64,000 nucleotides of DNA from Galliscardovia ingluviei (GCF_014635685.1 NZ_BMDH01000005.1:32359-96358); one strand, 5' to 3'. Positions 1 to 9,800 are shown, counted from the stretch's first letter. The notes: a model not told the origin generated them from the sequence alone. Numbers and translations are program-made.

Positions 1-1689
1 CATCGTGGTTCACACGCTGATCGTGATGAGCGACAAGATCAGGCAGAACGTGCTTCACATTCTCGTCGTGAGCATGTGCGCCGCAATGTTCGCAACATAC
101 AAGAAGAAGATTCCAATCGTGAAGAGCATACAGAAAATCGTACGATTGGTGGGTTAGATTTAGATTTGAACTTACCACGTCGCCGTCGTCGTGATACCAA
201 TGAAGAGTCAGCAGAAGTGCGCAGTGCGCGTGCTCGCGATTTAAGTGATATTTTGGATGCATTACCAGACCGTTCAGAGCGTGCTGAACGCAATACCGAC
301 CGTAATGCTGATCGCAAATCTCGCCGTAATCGCAATGTTGATCGCAACGCTAACAGCCGTCAAGATCGCAATGATCGCAACGCTGATCGTAATACTCGTG
401 CAGAGCAGAATGACCGCTTGCACCGTGCTGACCGAGCTGATCGCGAAAATGCCCGCCAAGAGCGTGACACCCGTGAAGCAGTAGCACGCGATTTGCGTGA
501 GGCAGAGCATGAATCACGCAACGCACATAATGCACAGGCAGAAGAAGAACAGAATTCTGCTGAAGAATTAGTACCAGTTGCAGGCATTATTGATGTGCTG
601 GAATCATACGCATTCGTACGCACCTCAGGCTATCTGCCGGGTCCAAATGATGTGTATGTTTCTATGGGGCAGGTCAAGAAGTACGGCTTGCGTAAGGGAG
701 ACGCTGTACAAGGCACTACACGTCCTCCTCATGAAGGACGTTCACAACGCCAAAAGTTTGTACCATTGCAGACTATTGAGTCTATTAATGGTATGACTGT
801 GGAGGAAGCACAGCAGCGTCCACACTTCAATAAGCTCACGCCACTGTATCCACAAGAGCGTTTGCGCATGGAAACAGTGCCATCAAAGCTGACTGGGCGC
901 TTGATTGATATTGTTTCGCCAATTGGTAAGGGTCAGCGCGGTTTAATTGTTTCTCCTCCAAAAGCTGGCAAGACTATTACTTTGCAAAATATTGCAAACT
1001 CCATTACTGCTAATAACCCAGAAGTGCATTTGATGGTTGTGCTGGTGGACGAGCGCCCTGAGGAAGTTACCGATATGGAGCGCACGGTACAAGGCGAAGT
1101 TATTTCTTCTACTTTCGACCGTCCGGCTTCTGACCATACTATTGTTGCTGAGCTTGCTATTGAACGTGCTAAGCGTTTGGTAGAGCTTGGACAGGATGTA
1201 GTAGTTTTGCTGGATTCTATGACCCGTTTGGCTCGTGCATACAATATTGCGCAGCCGGCATCTGGGCGTATTCTTTCTGGCGGTGTCGATGCTCAGGCAT
1301 TGTATCCTCCAAAGAAGTTCTTCGGTGCTGCACGCAATATTGAAAATGGTGGCTCTTTGACGATTATTTCCTCTGCCTTGGTGGAAACTGGTTCCAAGAT
1401 GGATGAGGTTATTTTCGAAGAGTTCAAGGGCACTGGCAATATGGAATTGCGCTTAAGTCGCGATTTGGCTGATAAGCGTCTCTTCCCAGCAATTGATATC
1501 AATGCTTCTGGTACTCGCCGTGAAGAGCTGATTACACCTCAGTCTGAGCTTGCTATTGTATACCGCTTGCGCCGTTTGATGGGCGGTATGGAACCAGAAC
1601 AGGCATACCAGACATTAGTGCCTCGTTTGAAGAAAACGCAGAATAATCACGAGTTCTTAGCAGGTATTGCTGCAGGAAATCAAAAGTAA
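1..1689 (+). CDS. rho: Transcription termination factor Rho (5' end outside window)
   Basis: ATP-dependent RNA helicase that ends transcription. The frame is open from base 1, so the true start lies upstream of the window. The first ~180 visible residues are a low-complexity Arg/Asp/Asn/Glu/Ala region with repeats such as DRNADRN, typical of actinobacterial Rho, where this insertion contributes RNA binding. It is followed by the primary RNA-binding domain ([11 protein letters not shown]), the Walker A loop PPKAGKT, the Walker B region [10 protein letters not shown], and the conserved C-terminal segment GTRREELI to the end. The catalytic part is complete. A strong hairpin follows the stop, and no gene overlaps it. 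The call is certain; only the N-terminal length is unknown. Confidence 0.97.
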   Translation, partial: HRGSHADRDERQDQAERASHSRREHVRRNVRNIQEEDSNREEHTENRTIGGLDLDLNLPRRRRRDTNEESAEVRSARARDLSDILDALPDRSERAERNTDRNADRKSRRNRNVDRNANSRQDRNDRNADRNTRAEQNDRLHRADRADRENARQERDTREAVARDLREAEHESRNAHNAQAEEEQNSAEELVPVAGIIDVLESYAFVRTSGYLPGPNDVYVSMGQVKKYGLRKGDAVQGTTRPPHEGRSQRQKFVPLQTIESINGMTVEEAQQRPHFNKLTPLYPQERLRMETVPSKLTGRLIDIVSPIGKGQRGLIVSPPKAGKTITLQNIANSITANNPEVHLMVVLVDERPEEVTDMERTVQGEVISSTFDRPASDHTIVAELAIERAKRLVELGQDVVVLLDSMTRLARAYNIAQPASGRILSGGVDAQALYPPKKFFGAARNIENGGSLTIISSALVETGSKMDEVIFEEFKGTGNMELRLSRDLADKRLFPAIDINASGTRREELITPQSELAIVYRLRRLMGGMEPEQAYQTLVPRLKKTQNNHEFLAGIAAGNQK

Positions 1690-1734
1690 CATGCTATGTA
1701 TTGCAGGCTAGAGGGTCTGTACAAGGGAGAAGCT

Positions 1735-1762
1735 AAGGCGGCTACAATCATGTGGTCGCCTT
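1735..1762 (+). terminator. Hairpin terminator after rho
   Basis: An 11-bp stem (AAGGCGGCTAC with GTGGTCGCCTT, two G-U pairs) with loop AATCAT lies 45 bases after the rho stop and is followed by the T-rich TATTGTTAT. It fits an intrinsic terminator. Confidence 0.6.
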
Positions 1763-1908
1763 ATTGTTATGGTGCAAATGTCTGATAAGCCCCAATACTA
1801 TACGCCACTGTGCGCTACACTAGAGGGTAGAAGTGTGAGCACATTGCAATAGCTCATGGCAAATCGTTTATAGTACAACAGACGAGTAGAACGTGGTGGT
1901 TTCGCAGC

Positions 1909-2394
1909 ATGAATAGAGTACAAGGTGAATTAGCATTAGGTGATGTGGAAGAAATTCAAGATGATTGGCAACCTCAATCAGCCAAGGATATTGCACAAGC
2001 GCTTCCTGATGCGGAACAAACTGATGCAGCGCATTCCACGACGATTAGTGCTGCTGATACTGATTCACCTGAGATTAAAGCCGCAGTAGAGCGTATTACT
2101 GAGCTTCGCGAAACCATTGATAATATTGATGGGGCGGTTATTCACCTGCTTGCTGAGCGCTTCAAGGCTACATCTCGTGTCGGTGTGTGCAAGGCGCAAG
2201 CTGGTTTTGCTCCAGCTGACTATTCTCGTGAAGAATATCAAATTCGACGTCTACAGCGTATTGCTCAAGACGCAGGACTTGACCCTCAGATTGCAGAAAT
2301 GTATCGCGAATTTGTCGTCACTGAGGCAAAGAAGCGTCATAAGCGCATTGCTGATGCTGGCGGTGATGCTGGCGTACTCGATGTATTTGCCTAA
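1909..2394 (+). CDS. Chorismate mutase, AroQ type
   Basis: Converts chorismate to prephenate in phenylalanine/tyrosine synthesis. The protein is 161 aa. Residues ~1-55 are a poorly conserved acidic leader; the rest is the all-helical AroQ fold. The first helix carries ELRETIDNID with Arg, the VGVCKAQ segment carries the conserved Lys, and the last helix carries the EFVVTEAKKRHKR pattern. A short single-domain chorismate mutase downstream of rho is free-standing, with no PDT or DAHP synthase fusion. The ATG at 1909 has no clear ribosome binding site; an in-frame GTG at 1945 behind an AGG is a possible alternative start. Confidence 0.85.
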   Translation: MNRVQGELALGDVEEIQDDWQPQSAKDIAQALPDAEQTDAAHSTTISAADTDSPEIKAAVERITELRETIDNIDGAVIHLLAERFKATSRVGVCKAQAGFAPADYSREEYQIRRLQRIAQDAGLDPQIAEMYREFVVTEAKKRHKRIADAGGDAGVLDVFA

Positions 2395-2483
2395 CGGATA
2401 TATATTTGAATAGTGTAGATTACATATACGGTAGTGCTCTTGAAAGTTGACTATCCAGTCGAATTGGGCTGATATGCCTGTAT

Positions 2484-2502
2484 CTCATAACTAGTTTATG
2501 AG
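2484..2502. terminator. Short hairpin between aroQ and the 2.6 kb operon
   Basis: Perfect 7-bp stem CTCATAA/TTATGAG with loop CTAGT. There is no T-tract, so it could equally be a protein-binding site or a 5'-UTR element for the downstream pair. A weak promoter-like TTGACT (2447-2452) with a 17-base spacer and TGATAT precedes it. Confidence 0.35.
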
Positions 2503-2591
2503 TATTATACGGGTGGTGTAATTTCAAGAACTATCTACGCAAAGAAGCGTGGATGAATCTTAGGCTACGTAAACACTGTTTAGAGGAAGAA

Positions 2592-3053
2592 ATGAAAAAG
2601 AATAAATTTATTGCTCTGAGTTTAAGCTTTTCGCTCTCATGCATGGTATTCCCAACAGTATCGTTAACTTCTGCTTATGCGGATACTTCTACTCAATATA
2701 GTACTTCCGTAGTTACCAGTCAGCCTCCGCAGGAAAGTGATTATACTTATCTAAAACAAGAACGAAGTATATGGACTAAGATTGCGAAGTCAGCTATAAG
2801 AGCTGCCCTAAAAAGTAAAGGCGCGGTTGTTGCCGCAGCAGAAAGGTACGGAGGGAAAGAAGTTGCGCAACAAGTTTCTCGGCATTATGACACCATATCA
2901 AAAGCTATAACACCTCTTCTAGAGTGGACAGAGATACCAGAAAGGGCAGCATATGATGCAGTATATCGAGCCTTGAAAGAAGCAAAAGTTCCTGAAGGAA
3001 TGGCTTCAACTGTTGCTTTAGTTATTAGAGATGTTCTGAGCTGGGCGTTATGA
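2592..3053 (+). CDS. Small secreted amphipathic-helix protein, function unknown
   Basis: A 153-aa protein starting at the ATG preceded by GAGGAAG. It has a clear Sec signal peptide: MKKNK charged start, hydrophobic core, cleavage predicted after SAYA (residue ~32). The mature ~120-aa part has a short polar linker. This is followed by predicted helices rich in Ala, Lys and aromatic residues, for example SIWTKIAKSAIRAALKSKG, and ends hydrophobic (VIRDVLSWAL). There is no LAxTG motif, lipobox or cysteine. It overlaps the next gene by ATGA, so the two are translationally coupled. No family is recognised with certainty. Cationic amphipathic segments plus a coupled cytosolic partner suggest, as inference only, a bacteriocin-like or surface-acting effector with its cognate protein. 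Confidence 0.75.
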   Translation: MKKNKFIALSLSFSLSCMVFPTVSLTSAYADTSTQYSTSVVTSQPPQESDYTYLKQERSIWTKIAKSAIRAALKSKGAVVAAAERYGGKEVAQQVSRHYDTISKAITPLLEWTEIPERAAYDAVYRALKEAKVPEGMASTVALVIRDVLSWAL

Positions 3054-3676
3054 CAGAAGACGAAATGGTAGCAGTGGAACAGTATCTGTTGCTACGTGAT
3101 GCGTTATTCCAGATTGCAGATAAGTTTGATAACACGGTCTCTGTAAGCGAGTTCTGTCTCAGTCATGGTTTAACTGTGGAAGATCGATATGTCATTGCTA
3201 AGTTCCTAACGCAGGGATGTGATACAAAGGATATTCGAAAGGTTCGCAAACAGCTTGAACAGCATATTCCATCAATCAAAAATATGGTTGATGAAGTTGT
3301 GGAAGATATGATTCAAGCTTTTACTAAAAATCTTCGCAGCGACGGAGGTCCGTCAATGGAATATAGAGTGGGAACTGCACAGGATTATGCATTATTGCGT
3401 GATGCGCTGTTTGAAATTGCCGCGGTACTTGGTGATACTCCTACGCAACCAATATCGACTAATCTGTTTTGCTTACGTCACGGCTTGACAAAAGATGAAC
3501 ACGATAAAATCGCTATAACTATTTTGAAAGCACGTGATGAGACACTTACCAGTGATGAGTTACGTGCACGATTGGAGCATCGTGTCCCCAAGATTGCTCA
3601 GCTCAACGATGAGGATTTTCAAAGTCTGTTATTTGTTTTTACACAATGGTTTGATAAAGCATTTCAACAACAATAA
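3050..3676 (+). CDS. Cytosolic protein with two tandem copies of one helical domain
   Basis: A 208-aa soluble protein with no signal or membrane segment. Residues ~9-100 and ~107-205 are two copies of the same domain. Both begin LLRDALF(Q/E)IA, continue with FCL(S/R)HGLT(V/K)(E/D), and later have (L/R)(E/Q)xL/R-EHxxPxIxx. The duplication is obvious by eye, and the copies have diverged in between. It overlaps the upstream secreted-protein gene by four bases (ATGA), and nothing else shares the transcript. The function is unknown. As partner of an exported protein it may act as chaperone, anti-effector (immunity) or regulator; this is inference. Confidence 0.8.
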   Translation: MTEDEMVAVEQYLLLRDALFQIADKFDNTVSVSEFCLSHGLTVEDRYVIAKFLTQGCDTKDIRKVRKQLEQHIPSIKNMVDEVVEDMIQAFTKNLRSDGGPSMEYRVGTAQDYALLRDALFEIAAVLGDTPTQPISTNLFCLRHGLTKDEHDKIAITILKARDETLTSDELRARLEHRVPKIAQLNDEDFQSLLFVFTQWFDKAFQQQ

Positions 3677-3682
3677 ATAAAA

Positions 3683-3721
3683 TTGGGTGGTACCTTCCAC
3701 GCTGTGAATGATACCGCCCAA
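3683..3721. terminator. Bidirectional terminator between convergent genes
   Basis: TTGGGTGGTA pairs with TACCGCCCAA (10 bp, one G-U). It is flanked by A-rich sequence on the left and AATACTCTTT on the right, and lies between the rightward 208-aa gene and leftward valS. Confidence 0.55.
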
Positions 3722-3795
3722 ATACTCTTTACTGGTCTATCTACTGGCGATGGTTCTAGCTTTCATGACATTCATCGCCAATAACCCAATAACTA

Positions 3796-6621
3796 TTACT
3801 TTGCTGCCTTTGGCTTCTTAGCAGGAGGTTCACCAAGCTCGGCTTCAGCAACTTCAATCTGCATATCAGCAGCACCAGCAGCTTCACCGTCAGCGTGTGC
3901 AGCCACTGCCTCATCGATAGCGTCATGCGCTGCCTTAGCAGAAGCTTCAAGTCCAGCGAAAGCGATTTTGCCAACTACACGTGCAGCTTGAGCAATATCA
4001 CCTAGCGCGCTTTGCAACGACTTACGTACTTCTTCACTAGCGCCCAAGGTTACCGAATTGATTGGCGTGCGCATTGAAACCTTAGCCTTTGACTTAATGC
4101 CGCGCAATGCTGTTAACGCTACGCCAGCACGAGTTAAGAGCTCAGGAGCTTCATGGAACGCAGCCTGCTCATACAAGCTTGCCTCTGGCCAAGCAGCACG
4201 ATGTACTGAGCCTTCACCCTCATGCATCCATCCCCATACTTCTTCAGTAGCATATGGCAGGAATGGCGCAAACAGGCGTGCAAAGGCATCCAAGCCGAGA
4301 CCAAGAGCAGTGCGTGCAGACAGAGTAGCAGCCTCGCTAGGTACATGACCTAATACATCAGCAGTACCATATGCACGGTTCTTCACCAGCTCAATATAAT
4401 CATCACAGAACTGCCAGAAGTAGCTTTCAATAGCTTCCAGTGCCTTAGAATGCTCGTATGCTTCAAAAGCCTCAGTAGCTTCACGTACGACTAACGCCAT
4501 CTTAGCCATGGCAGCGCGATCCAGTGGCTCAGTCACATTCTGCGGATCCCACACTGCATCAGCGCCAGCAGCAACATGATGCTGCTCGTCCTCACGACCA
4601 ATAGCCAACGCAAATTTTGTAGCATTAAGCAGCTTAATAGCCAAGCGACGACCAATTTTCATTTGGCCCTCGTCGTAGGTGGCATCTAAGCCAAGACGTG
4701 CAGAAGCAGCCCAGTAGCGTACAGCATCAGCACCAAACTTCTGCAATGGCTCATTCGGCACGACCACATTGCCTTTGGACTTTGACATCTTCTTATGGTC
4801 AGGATCCAAAATCCACCCTGAGAGTGCAGTATGTGCCCAAGGTAAGCATTTATTTTCCAAATGAGCACGGTCTACAGAGCTAAAGAGCCAAGTACGAATA
4901 ATATCCTGACCTTGTGGACGCAAATCCATAGGGAATGTGGCATTGAAAATCGCTTGGTTCTCTTCACCAGGCTCTTCCCATCGGGTAACAATTTGTGGGG
5001 TAAGCGATGAAGTAGCCCACGTATCCATAATGTCTTTCTCTGCAGTAAAACCACCTGGAACATCGCGCTGATCTTCACTATATCCTGCAGGAGTATCACT
5101 GGTTGGGTCGATTGGCAGTACATCCTCACTTGGCACAATAGGATGCTCATAATCCGCAGAGCCATCAGCAAGTACTGGATACCATAATGGGAATGGCACA
5201 CCAAAGAAACGCTGACGAGAAATCAACCAATCACCATTTAAACCGCCAACCCAGTTCTCATAACGCACGCGCATGAAATCAGGATGGAATTCAAGCTCTT
5301 TACCACGAGCAATTAGCTCGGCATTGAGCTGCGCGTCCGTACCGCCGTTCTTCAAATACCATTGGCGTGAGGTGACAATCTCCAAAGGCTTATCGCCCTT
5401 TTCATAGAAGTTTGTCATACGAGTGGTTGGCTTTGGTTCGCCATCCATATCGCCAGATTCGCGCAGTGCTTCCACAACTTCCTGACGAGCAGAGAATGTT
5501 GTTTTACCAGCAATACGAGCAAACATAGCGCGACCGGACTCAGATTCAATCCAATCTGGAGTCTCCTGAATAATGCGACCATTACGCTGAATAATAGAAC
5601 GTGTTGGCAAATTCAAATCGCGCCACCACTGCACGTCGGTAACATCACCGAACGTACAGCACATAGCAATACCGGCGCCCTTATCCATTTCTGCAGCAGT
5701 GTGAGCCAAAACTGGAACTTTCACACCAAACAGTGGCGATGTGACATACTGACCGAAATATTTCTGGTAGCGCGTATCATCTGGGTGAGCAATTAACGCA
5801 CCGCAGGCAGGTAATAATTCAGGACGAGTAGTTTCAATATAAATTGGCGTACCGTCTTCAAAATAGAACGCAATACGGTGATAGAAGCCAGCGTATTCGC
5901 GACTTTCCAACTCAGCTTGTGCTACTGCAGTTTGGAAGGTAACATCCCATAAGCCAGGAGCTTCCTTAGTGTAGGCTTCACCACGTGCCAAATTACGCAA
6001 AAATGCTTTTTGAGCAACGCGGCGTGGATGCTCACCAATAGTATGGTAGGTCTGCTTCCAATCCACAGAAAGGCCAAGAGCACGCCATAGCGCCTCAAAC
6101 TGCTTTTCATCTTGGCTTGTTAAGCGTTCGCACAGTTCAATAAAGTTTTGGCGAGAGCAAGGTACTTGATCTTTCGCTTGGATCTTCTTGCCTTCAGTAC
6201 CCTCAAAAGGAGGCTTGAAATCAGGATCGTATGGCAAGGATGTGTCTACGCGCACACCAAAGTAATTTTGCACGCGGCGTTCTGTTGGAAGTCCGTTGTC
6301 ATCCCAACCCATCGGGTAAAACACATCAAAACCGCGCATGCGCTTGTATCGCGCAATAGTATCGGTGTGAGTATAGCTAAATACGTGTCCTACGTGAAGG
6401 GAACCGGAAACAGTTGGAGGAGGAGTATCAATTGAGTACACTGCTTTGCGATCTCGCGTACCGCCAAAAGTGTACACCCCAGTGTTATCCCACTGTTCAG
6501 TCCACTTATCTTCTAATCCGTCTACGCTCACCTTATCCGGCAAGGCAGTTAAATGAGCGTGAATGCTCCCTGAATTTGCACTGTCAGTCATAGCGTCAAG
6601 TCTAAAAACGTCTCGTGACAA
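3796..6621 (-). CDS. valS: Valyl-tRNA synthetase
   Basis: Charges tRNA-Val. A class I synthetase of 941 aa. The HIGH-like motif is in PPPTVSGSLHVGHVFSYTHT (residues ~68-87). The CP1 editing domain follows, the KMSKS motif appears as KKMSKSKGN (~residue 610), and there is an anticodon-binding domain. The usual long C-terminal coiled coil is replaced by a shorter Ala/Glu-rich tail ending KKPKAAK, in line with several actinobacterial ValRS. An alternative start is MTDSANSG, ten codons in. No T-box leader is seen upstream. Confidence 0.97.
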   Translation of the reverse strand: MSRDVFRLDAMTDSANSGSIHAHLTALPDKVSVDGLEDKWTEQWDNTGVYTFGGTRDRKAVYSIDTPPPTVSGSLHVGHVFSYTHTDTIARYKRMRGFDVFYPMGWDDNGLPTERRVQNYFGVRVDTSLPYDPDFKPPFEGTEGKKIQAKDQVPCSRQNFIELCERLTSQDEKQFEALWRALGLSVDWKQTYHTIGEHPRRVAQKAFLRNLARGEAYTKEAPGLWDVTFQTAVAQAELESREYAGFYHRIAFYFEDGTPIYIETTRPELLPACGALIAHPDDTRYQKYFGQYVTSPLFGVKVPVLAHTAAEMDKGAGIAMCCTFGDVTDVQWWRDLNLPTRSIIQRNGRIIQETPDWIESESGRAMFARIAGKTTFSARQEVVEALRESGDMDGEPKPTTRMTNFYEKGDKPLEIVTSRQWYLKNGGTDAQLNAELIARGKELEFHPDFMRVRYENWVGGLNGDWLISRQRFFGVPFPLWYPVLADGSADYEHPIVPSEDVLPIDPTSDTPAGYSEDQRDVPGGFTAEKDIMDTWATSSLTPQIVTRWEEPGEENQAIFNATFPMDLRPQGQDIIRTWLFSSVDRAHLENKCLPWAHTALSGWILDPDHKKMSKSKGNVVVPNEPLQKFGADAVRYWAASARLGLDATYDEGQMKIGRRLAIKLLNATKFALAIGREDEQHHVAAGADAVWDPQNVTEPLDRAAMAKMALVVREATEAFEAYEHSKALEAIESYFWQFCDDYIELVKNRAYGTADVLGHVPSEAATLSARTALGLGLDAFARLFAPFLPYATEEVWGWMHEGEGSVHRAAWPEASLYEQAAFHEAPELLTRAGVALTALRGIKSKAKVSMRTPINSVTLGASEEVRKSLQSALGDIAQAARVVGKIAFAGLEASAKAAHDAIDEAVAAHADGEAAGAADMQIEVAEAELGEPPAKKPKAAK

Positions 6622-6683
6622 GAGCTGTTATTTCACGCTAATATCTCATTTCAGAGTAAGTTTAATGTGGATATAGATTAGTT

Positions 6684-8249
6684 TCACTCTTGTATATTCA
6701 CATCGCGTAGTGGCAAATACTGGCTTACCATAGCAGTTGGCAAATGTTGCACCTTGTTATGCCAAACAATCCAAGGGCTATCTTGATACAGCCAGTCAAC
6801 AGGAGATACATCGCTGAGCCTTTCGGCATATTGTGACAACGCTTGCGCATAGTCTTGTTGATTTGTAGCTTGCATAGCTTTGGCATACAGTTCTTCGCTT
6901 TGTGCATCAGTAAAATGTAAAGGATTGCCGTTGGCTATATACCAATCGTAATCATGAGCATCTGGTAGCTCGTACAAGGTTAAATCAAATTGATTATTGG
7001 CAATACGATCCTTCCAAGTCTGAGTATCTACCATTTGGACATCAATATTAAAGCCGACTTGGTGCAGTTGATCAGCAATAGTGTGACCAATTTGTTCACC
7101 GAATGTATCTGGGTAAACTAATGTTTTTACAGCAGATAAGTAGAAGAAGGACATTCGTCTACGAGCGCTTGCAGGATCGTAGGGGAATTTCGATGATAAA
7201 TCTTCATATCCCGGGTCAAGTGTGGTGAGTGGGCCGTATAGAGGAGTGCCGTTATAAGTTTTGGCGAGCGCTGTTTTATCAATGCTTTGTCGTGCAGCAG
7301 TACGTAATAATTGATCAGAAAATAGTGAATCAGGGCTGCTGTTAAATCCGAGCACTACTTTAGCGGCACTTGTGCCTTGTTGTAGTGTGAAATCGTGTTT
7401 TTTTGCTTGTTCTTGCAGCATGCTAATTTGCGCTATATCTACTGGAATAAGGGCATCAAGTGATCCTGCAATAAAATCCTGCGCAGCTTGATGTGCGTCT
7501 GCATACGGTTTGACGACTATGCTACCGATATGAGCTTTTTCTCCCCAATACTGCGCATTATAAGTAAGAGTGATCGGCTGTCCAGCTGTGAAATTACCAA
7601 TAGTAAAGGGACCAGATCCTGCAACTTGTTTTGTGTAATCTATATGAGATTCACTGTCATACACAATGCCAGCTCTGCCAGTAAGCGCCCATGCTAGTTC
7701 TGGATTAGGAGAACTTAGCGTAATATGCACTGTATGTTTATTAGGGGCAGAAACTTCACTAATATTACGTAATTGCTCATGTCCGATAAATTGGTGTTCA
7801 ATTACTTGTTGTAATGACCACACGACATCATCAGCATCAAGCGTATGTCCACTAGCAAATTGCATAGCATTATGTAATTGGAAGGTGTATTGCAAACCAT
7901 CGTCACTTTGTTGCCATGATTGAGCAATACCGGCAACAGGATTATTATGTTGATCTCTGTTCAACAATGTTTCATACACATTATTGAGTAAAACTTGATC
8001 AAGAGCAGTACTAGTATCCTTTTGGATATCTAATGATGGTAAGGCTTCGGTGCTACCAATAGTCAGTGTAGTATTGGGGCCTTGCTGCGTAATGAGTTGC
8101 GTTGGTGTTTGATGATGTACGATGGCAGCATATGCAAACCAGCCACACGTGCCAAAAACGAGAAGTAGCACAAGAAAGATTGCTGTAGAACGCACGCCTA
8201 CTTTTCGCATGTTTGCAGTTTTTGCTGATGAGTGTGATGTGGTATGCAT
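6684..8249 (-). CDS. Peptide/nickel-type ABC transporter substrate-binding protein, membrane-anchored
   Basis: Family 5 extracellular solute-binding protein (DppA/OppA fold), ~521 aa. A basic N-terminus is followed by one hydrophobic segment (STAIFLVLLLVFGTCGWFA), then the mature fold. Family-typical blocks are LLNNVYETLLNRD, DADDVVWSLQQV, VAGSGPFTIGNF and a C-terminal lobe. The Cys near the membrane segment does not sit in a good lipobox (Thr at -1), so anchoring by the helix is more likely than lipidation. No permease or ATPase gene is adjacent, so it is an orphan binding protein. The start at the ATG at 8249 is tentative; a TTG at 8273 and an ATG at 8210 are alternatives, none with a good ribosome site. 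Confidence 0.85.
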   Translation of the reverse strand: MHTTSHSSAKTANMRKVGVRSTAIFLVLLLVFGTCGWFAYAAIVHHQTPTQLITQQGPNTTLTIGSTEALPSLDIQKDTSTALDQVLLNNVYETLLNRDQHNNPVAGIAQSWQQSDDGLQYTFQLHNAMQFASGHTLDADDVVWSLQQVIEHQFIGHEQLRNISEVSAPNKHTVHITLSSPNPELAWALTGRAGIVYDSESHIDYTKQVAGSGPFTIGNFTAGQPITLTYNAQYWGEKAHIGSIVVKPYADAHQAAQDFIAGSLDALIPVDIAQISMLQEQAKKHDFTLQQGTSAAKVVLGFNSSPDSLFSDQLLRTAARQSIDKTALAKTYNGTPLYGPLTTLDPGYEDLSSKFPYDPASARRRMSFFYLSAVKTLVYPDTFGEQIGHTIADQLHQVGFNIDVQMVDTQTWKDRIANNQFDLTLYELPDAHDYDWYIANGNPLHFTDAQSEELYAKAMQATNQQDYAQALSQYAERLSDVSPVDWLYQDSPWIVWHNKVQHLPTAMVSQYLPLRDVNIQE

Positions 8250-8428
8250 AACGTAAATGTAGCGTGTGTTCAAGACGCATATAAAGATGCCAGGTACGCT
8301 GATAGAAACTGCATGTGCAGTAACTCGACGAAATGTTTACCTAGGCGATAGGGATAGTGTCCAATATGGCACCCGTGACACGTATTTGAGTGACACGGAC
8401 TGAGTGCCAAGTGTATTTCGCGAGTGGG

Positions 8429-9097
8429 TCAGCGCATACTACCTGCGCTTGGACACGTCTCAGCAAGAGGACACGTCCCACACTGCGGGTTTCGAGCATG
8501 GCAAGTGGACCGTCCAAAGAGAATAAGGCGATGTGACACATTAGTCCACTCACTTGGTGGAAATAGCGCACAAAGCTCTTGCTCAATCTTTACAGGATCT
8601 GGATTTGGTTTAGTCCAGCCGCTACGCCAATGCAGTCTGCCACTCACACGCATTACGTGCGTATCCACAGGAAGCCCGGGAATGTTAAAGGCATTGCCAA
8701 GCACTACGTTGGCAGTTTTGCGTCCTACACCGGGCAGAGTGACGAGTTCTTCCATAGTATGAGGTACAACGCCATCGAATTGCTGTACTAATGCAGCCCC
8801 CAGACCAATCAGGTGCTTGGTTTTTGCGCGATAAAACCCTAGAGGATGGATAATCTGCTCAATATCCTCTGGATTAGCCTGAGCATACGCTTGCGCAGTA
8901 GGGTAGGTGTCAAAAAGTTCAGGAGTTACCGAATTAACACGCTTATCAGTAGTTTGTGCACTAAGCACTGTAGCAATCAGTAATTCGAGAGGAGAAGAAA
9001 AATGTAGCGCACACTTAGGTTCAGGAATTTCTTGGCAGAGAATCTCATACTCCTGTGCTACACGCTGCTGTTTAGCTGCCTTCGTTTCCCTCGGCAT
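8429..9097 (-). CDS. nth: Endonuclease III (DNA glycosylase/AP lyase)
   Basis: Base-excision repair enzyme that removes oxidised pyrimidines and cleaves AP sites. It is 222 aa from the ATG behind an AGGAGG eight bases upstream. The helix-hairpin-helix is LPGVGRKTANVV with catalytic Lys, followed by the catalytic Asp in GLPVDTHVMRV. The 4Fe-4S cluster cysteines have the spacing C-X6-C-X2-C-X5-C (CHARNPQCGTCPLAETC) near the C-terminus. The start overlaps the end of glnR by 26 bases, so the two are probably cotranscribed. The frame is open further upstream (to 9172), but that part lies inside glnR and lacks a ribosome site. Confidence 0.96.
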   Translation of the reverse strand: MPRETKAAKQQRVAQEYEILCQEIPEPKCALHFSSPLELLIATVLSAQTTDKRVNSVTPELFDTYPTAQAYAQANPEDIEQIIHPLGFYRAKTKHLIGLGAALVQQFDGVVPHTMEELVTLPGVGRKTANVVLGNAFNIPGLPVDTHVMRVSGRLHWRSGWTKPNPDPVKIEQELCALFPPSEWTNVSHRLILFGRSTCHARNPQCGTCPLAETCPSAGSMR

Positions 9098-9800
9098 GCG
9101 ATGCCTCCTGTGGTGGGTCAAAACGGTATCCGACATTACGTACTGTACCAATAATATGCTCGTATTCACCACCGAGTTTTGCTCGCAGACGACGAATATG
9201 CACGTCTACTGTGCGCGTGCCACCGTAATAGTCATACCCCCACACTTCTTGCAATAGTTGTGCTCGAGTAAACACCCGACCAGGGTGCTGCACTAAGTAC
9301 TTAAGTAGTTCAAACTCTTTGTATGCTAAATCAATAGGTTCACCATGCAAACTTGCGGTATAGCCGTTAATATCAACCATCAAGTCGCCAGAACGAATAA
9401 CGCCCTCGCCATCCTCTTCGCGTTCATCACTCGGAGCTGAAGCACTGTGCAAGGGACCGCGCTCGCTGATAATACGCAATCGTGCTTCAACTTCCGCTGG
9501 GGAAGCCGAAGCAACCACCATATCGGTAATACCCCACAGAGCATTAACTACCGTAAACCCGCCTTCTGAAAGCACTAGAATAATTGGTGTTGCAAACCCA
9601 TGTGAAGCAACCATACGGCAGATAGTGCGTGCTGTTGCCAAATCTTCTCGTGCGTCAACAAACAAAATTGTGCTCTCTGGCATGCGCACAATAGACGCCA
9701 CATCCATAGGAAGTACGCGCACGCGATGAGAAAGTAAGGCGAGCGCTGGAAGTACACTAGCAGGGTCACTGACGGAGGTCATAAGTGTTAAATCTGTCAA
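9072..9800 (-). CDS. glnR: GlnR-type orphan OmpR-family response regulator
   Basis: A 242-aa regulator. The N-terminal receiver-like domain begins MTDLTLMTSVSDPASVLPAL and resembles actinobacterial GlnR (LxxLSHxVRVLP, the FVDAREDL block with the equivalent of the single conserved Asp, and EVEARL before the linker). The C-terminal winged helix has EFELLKYLVQHPGRVF, the recognition region GTRTVDVHIRRLR and the wing VRNVGYRF. Family knowledge: GlnR controls nitrogen assimilation genes (glnA, amtB-glnK) in actinobacteria without a partner kinase. None is found beside it, in agreement. A ribosome site AGGAGGT precedes the ATG, and nth overlaps its 3' end. Confidence 0.9.
   Translation of the reverse strand: MTDLTLMTSVSDPASVLPALALLSHRVRVLPMDVASIVRMPESTILFVDAREDLATARTICRMVASHGFATPIILVLSEGGFTVVNALWGITDMVVASASPAEVEARLRIISERGPLHSASAPSDEREEDGEGVIRSGDLMVDINGYTASLHGEPIDLAYKEFELLKYLVQHPGRVFTRAQLLQEVWGYDYYGGTRTVDVHIRRLRAKLGGEYEHIIGTVRNVGYRFDPPQEASHAEGNEGS

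Noticed and set aside
8429..9172. Longer start for nth at 9172
   Set aside because: The extra 25 codons lie within glnR, are not conserved, and a consensus AGGAGG sits before the ATG at 9097.
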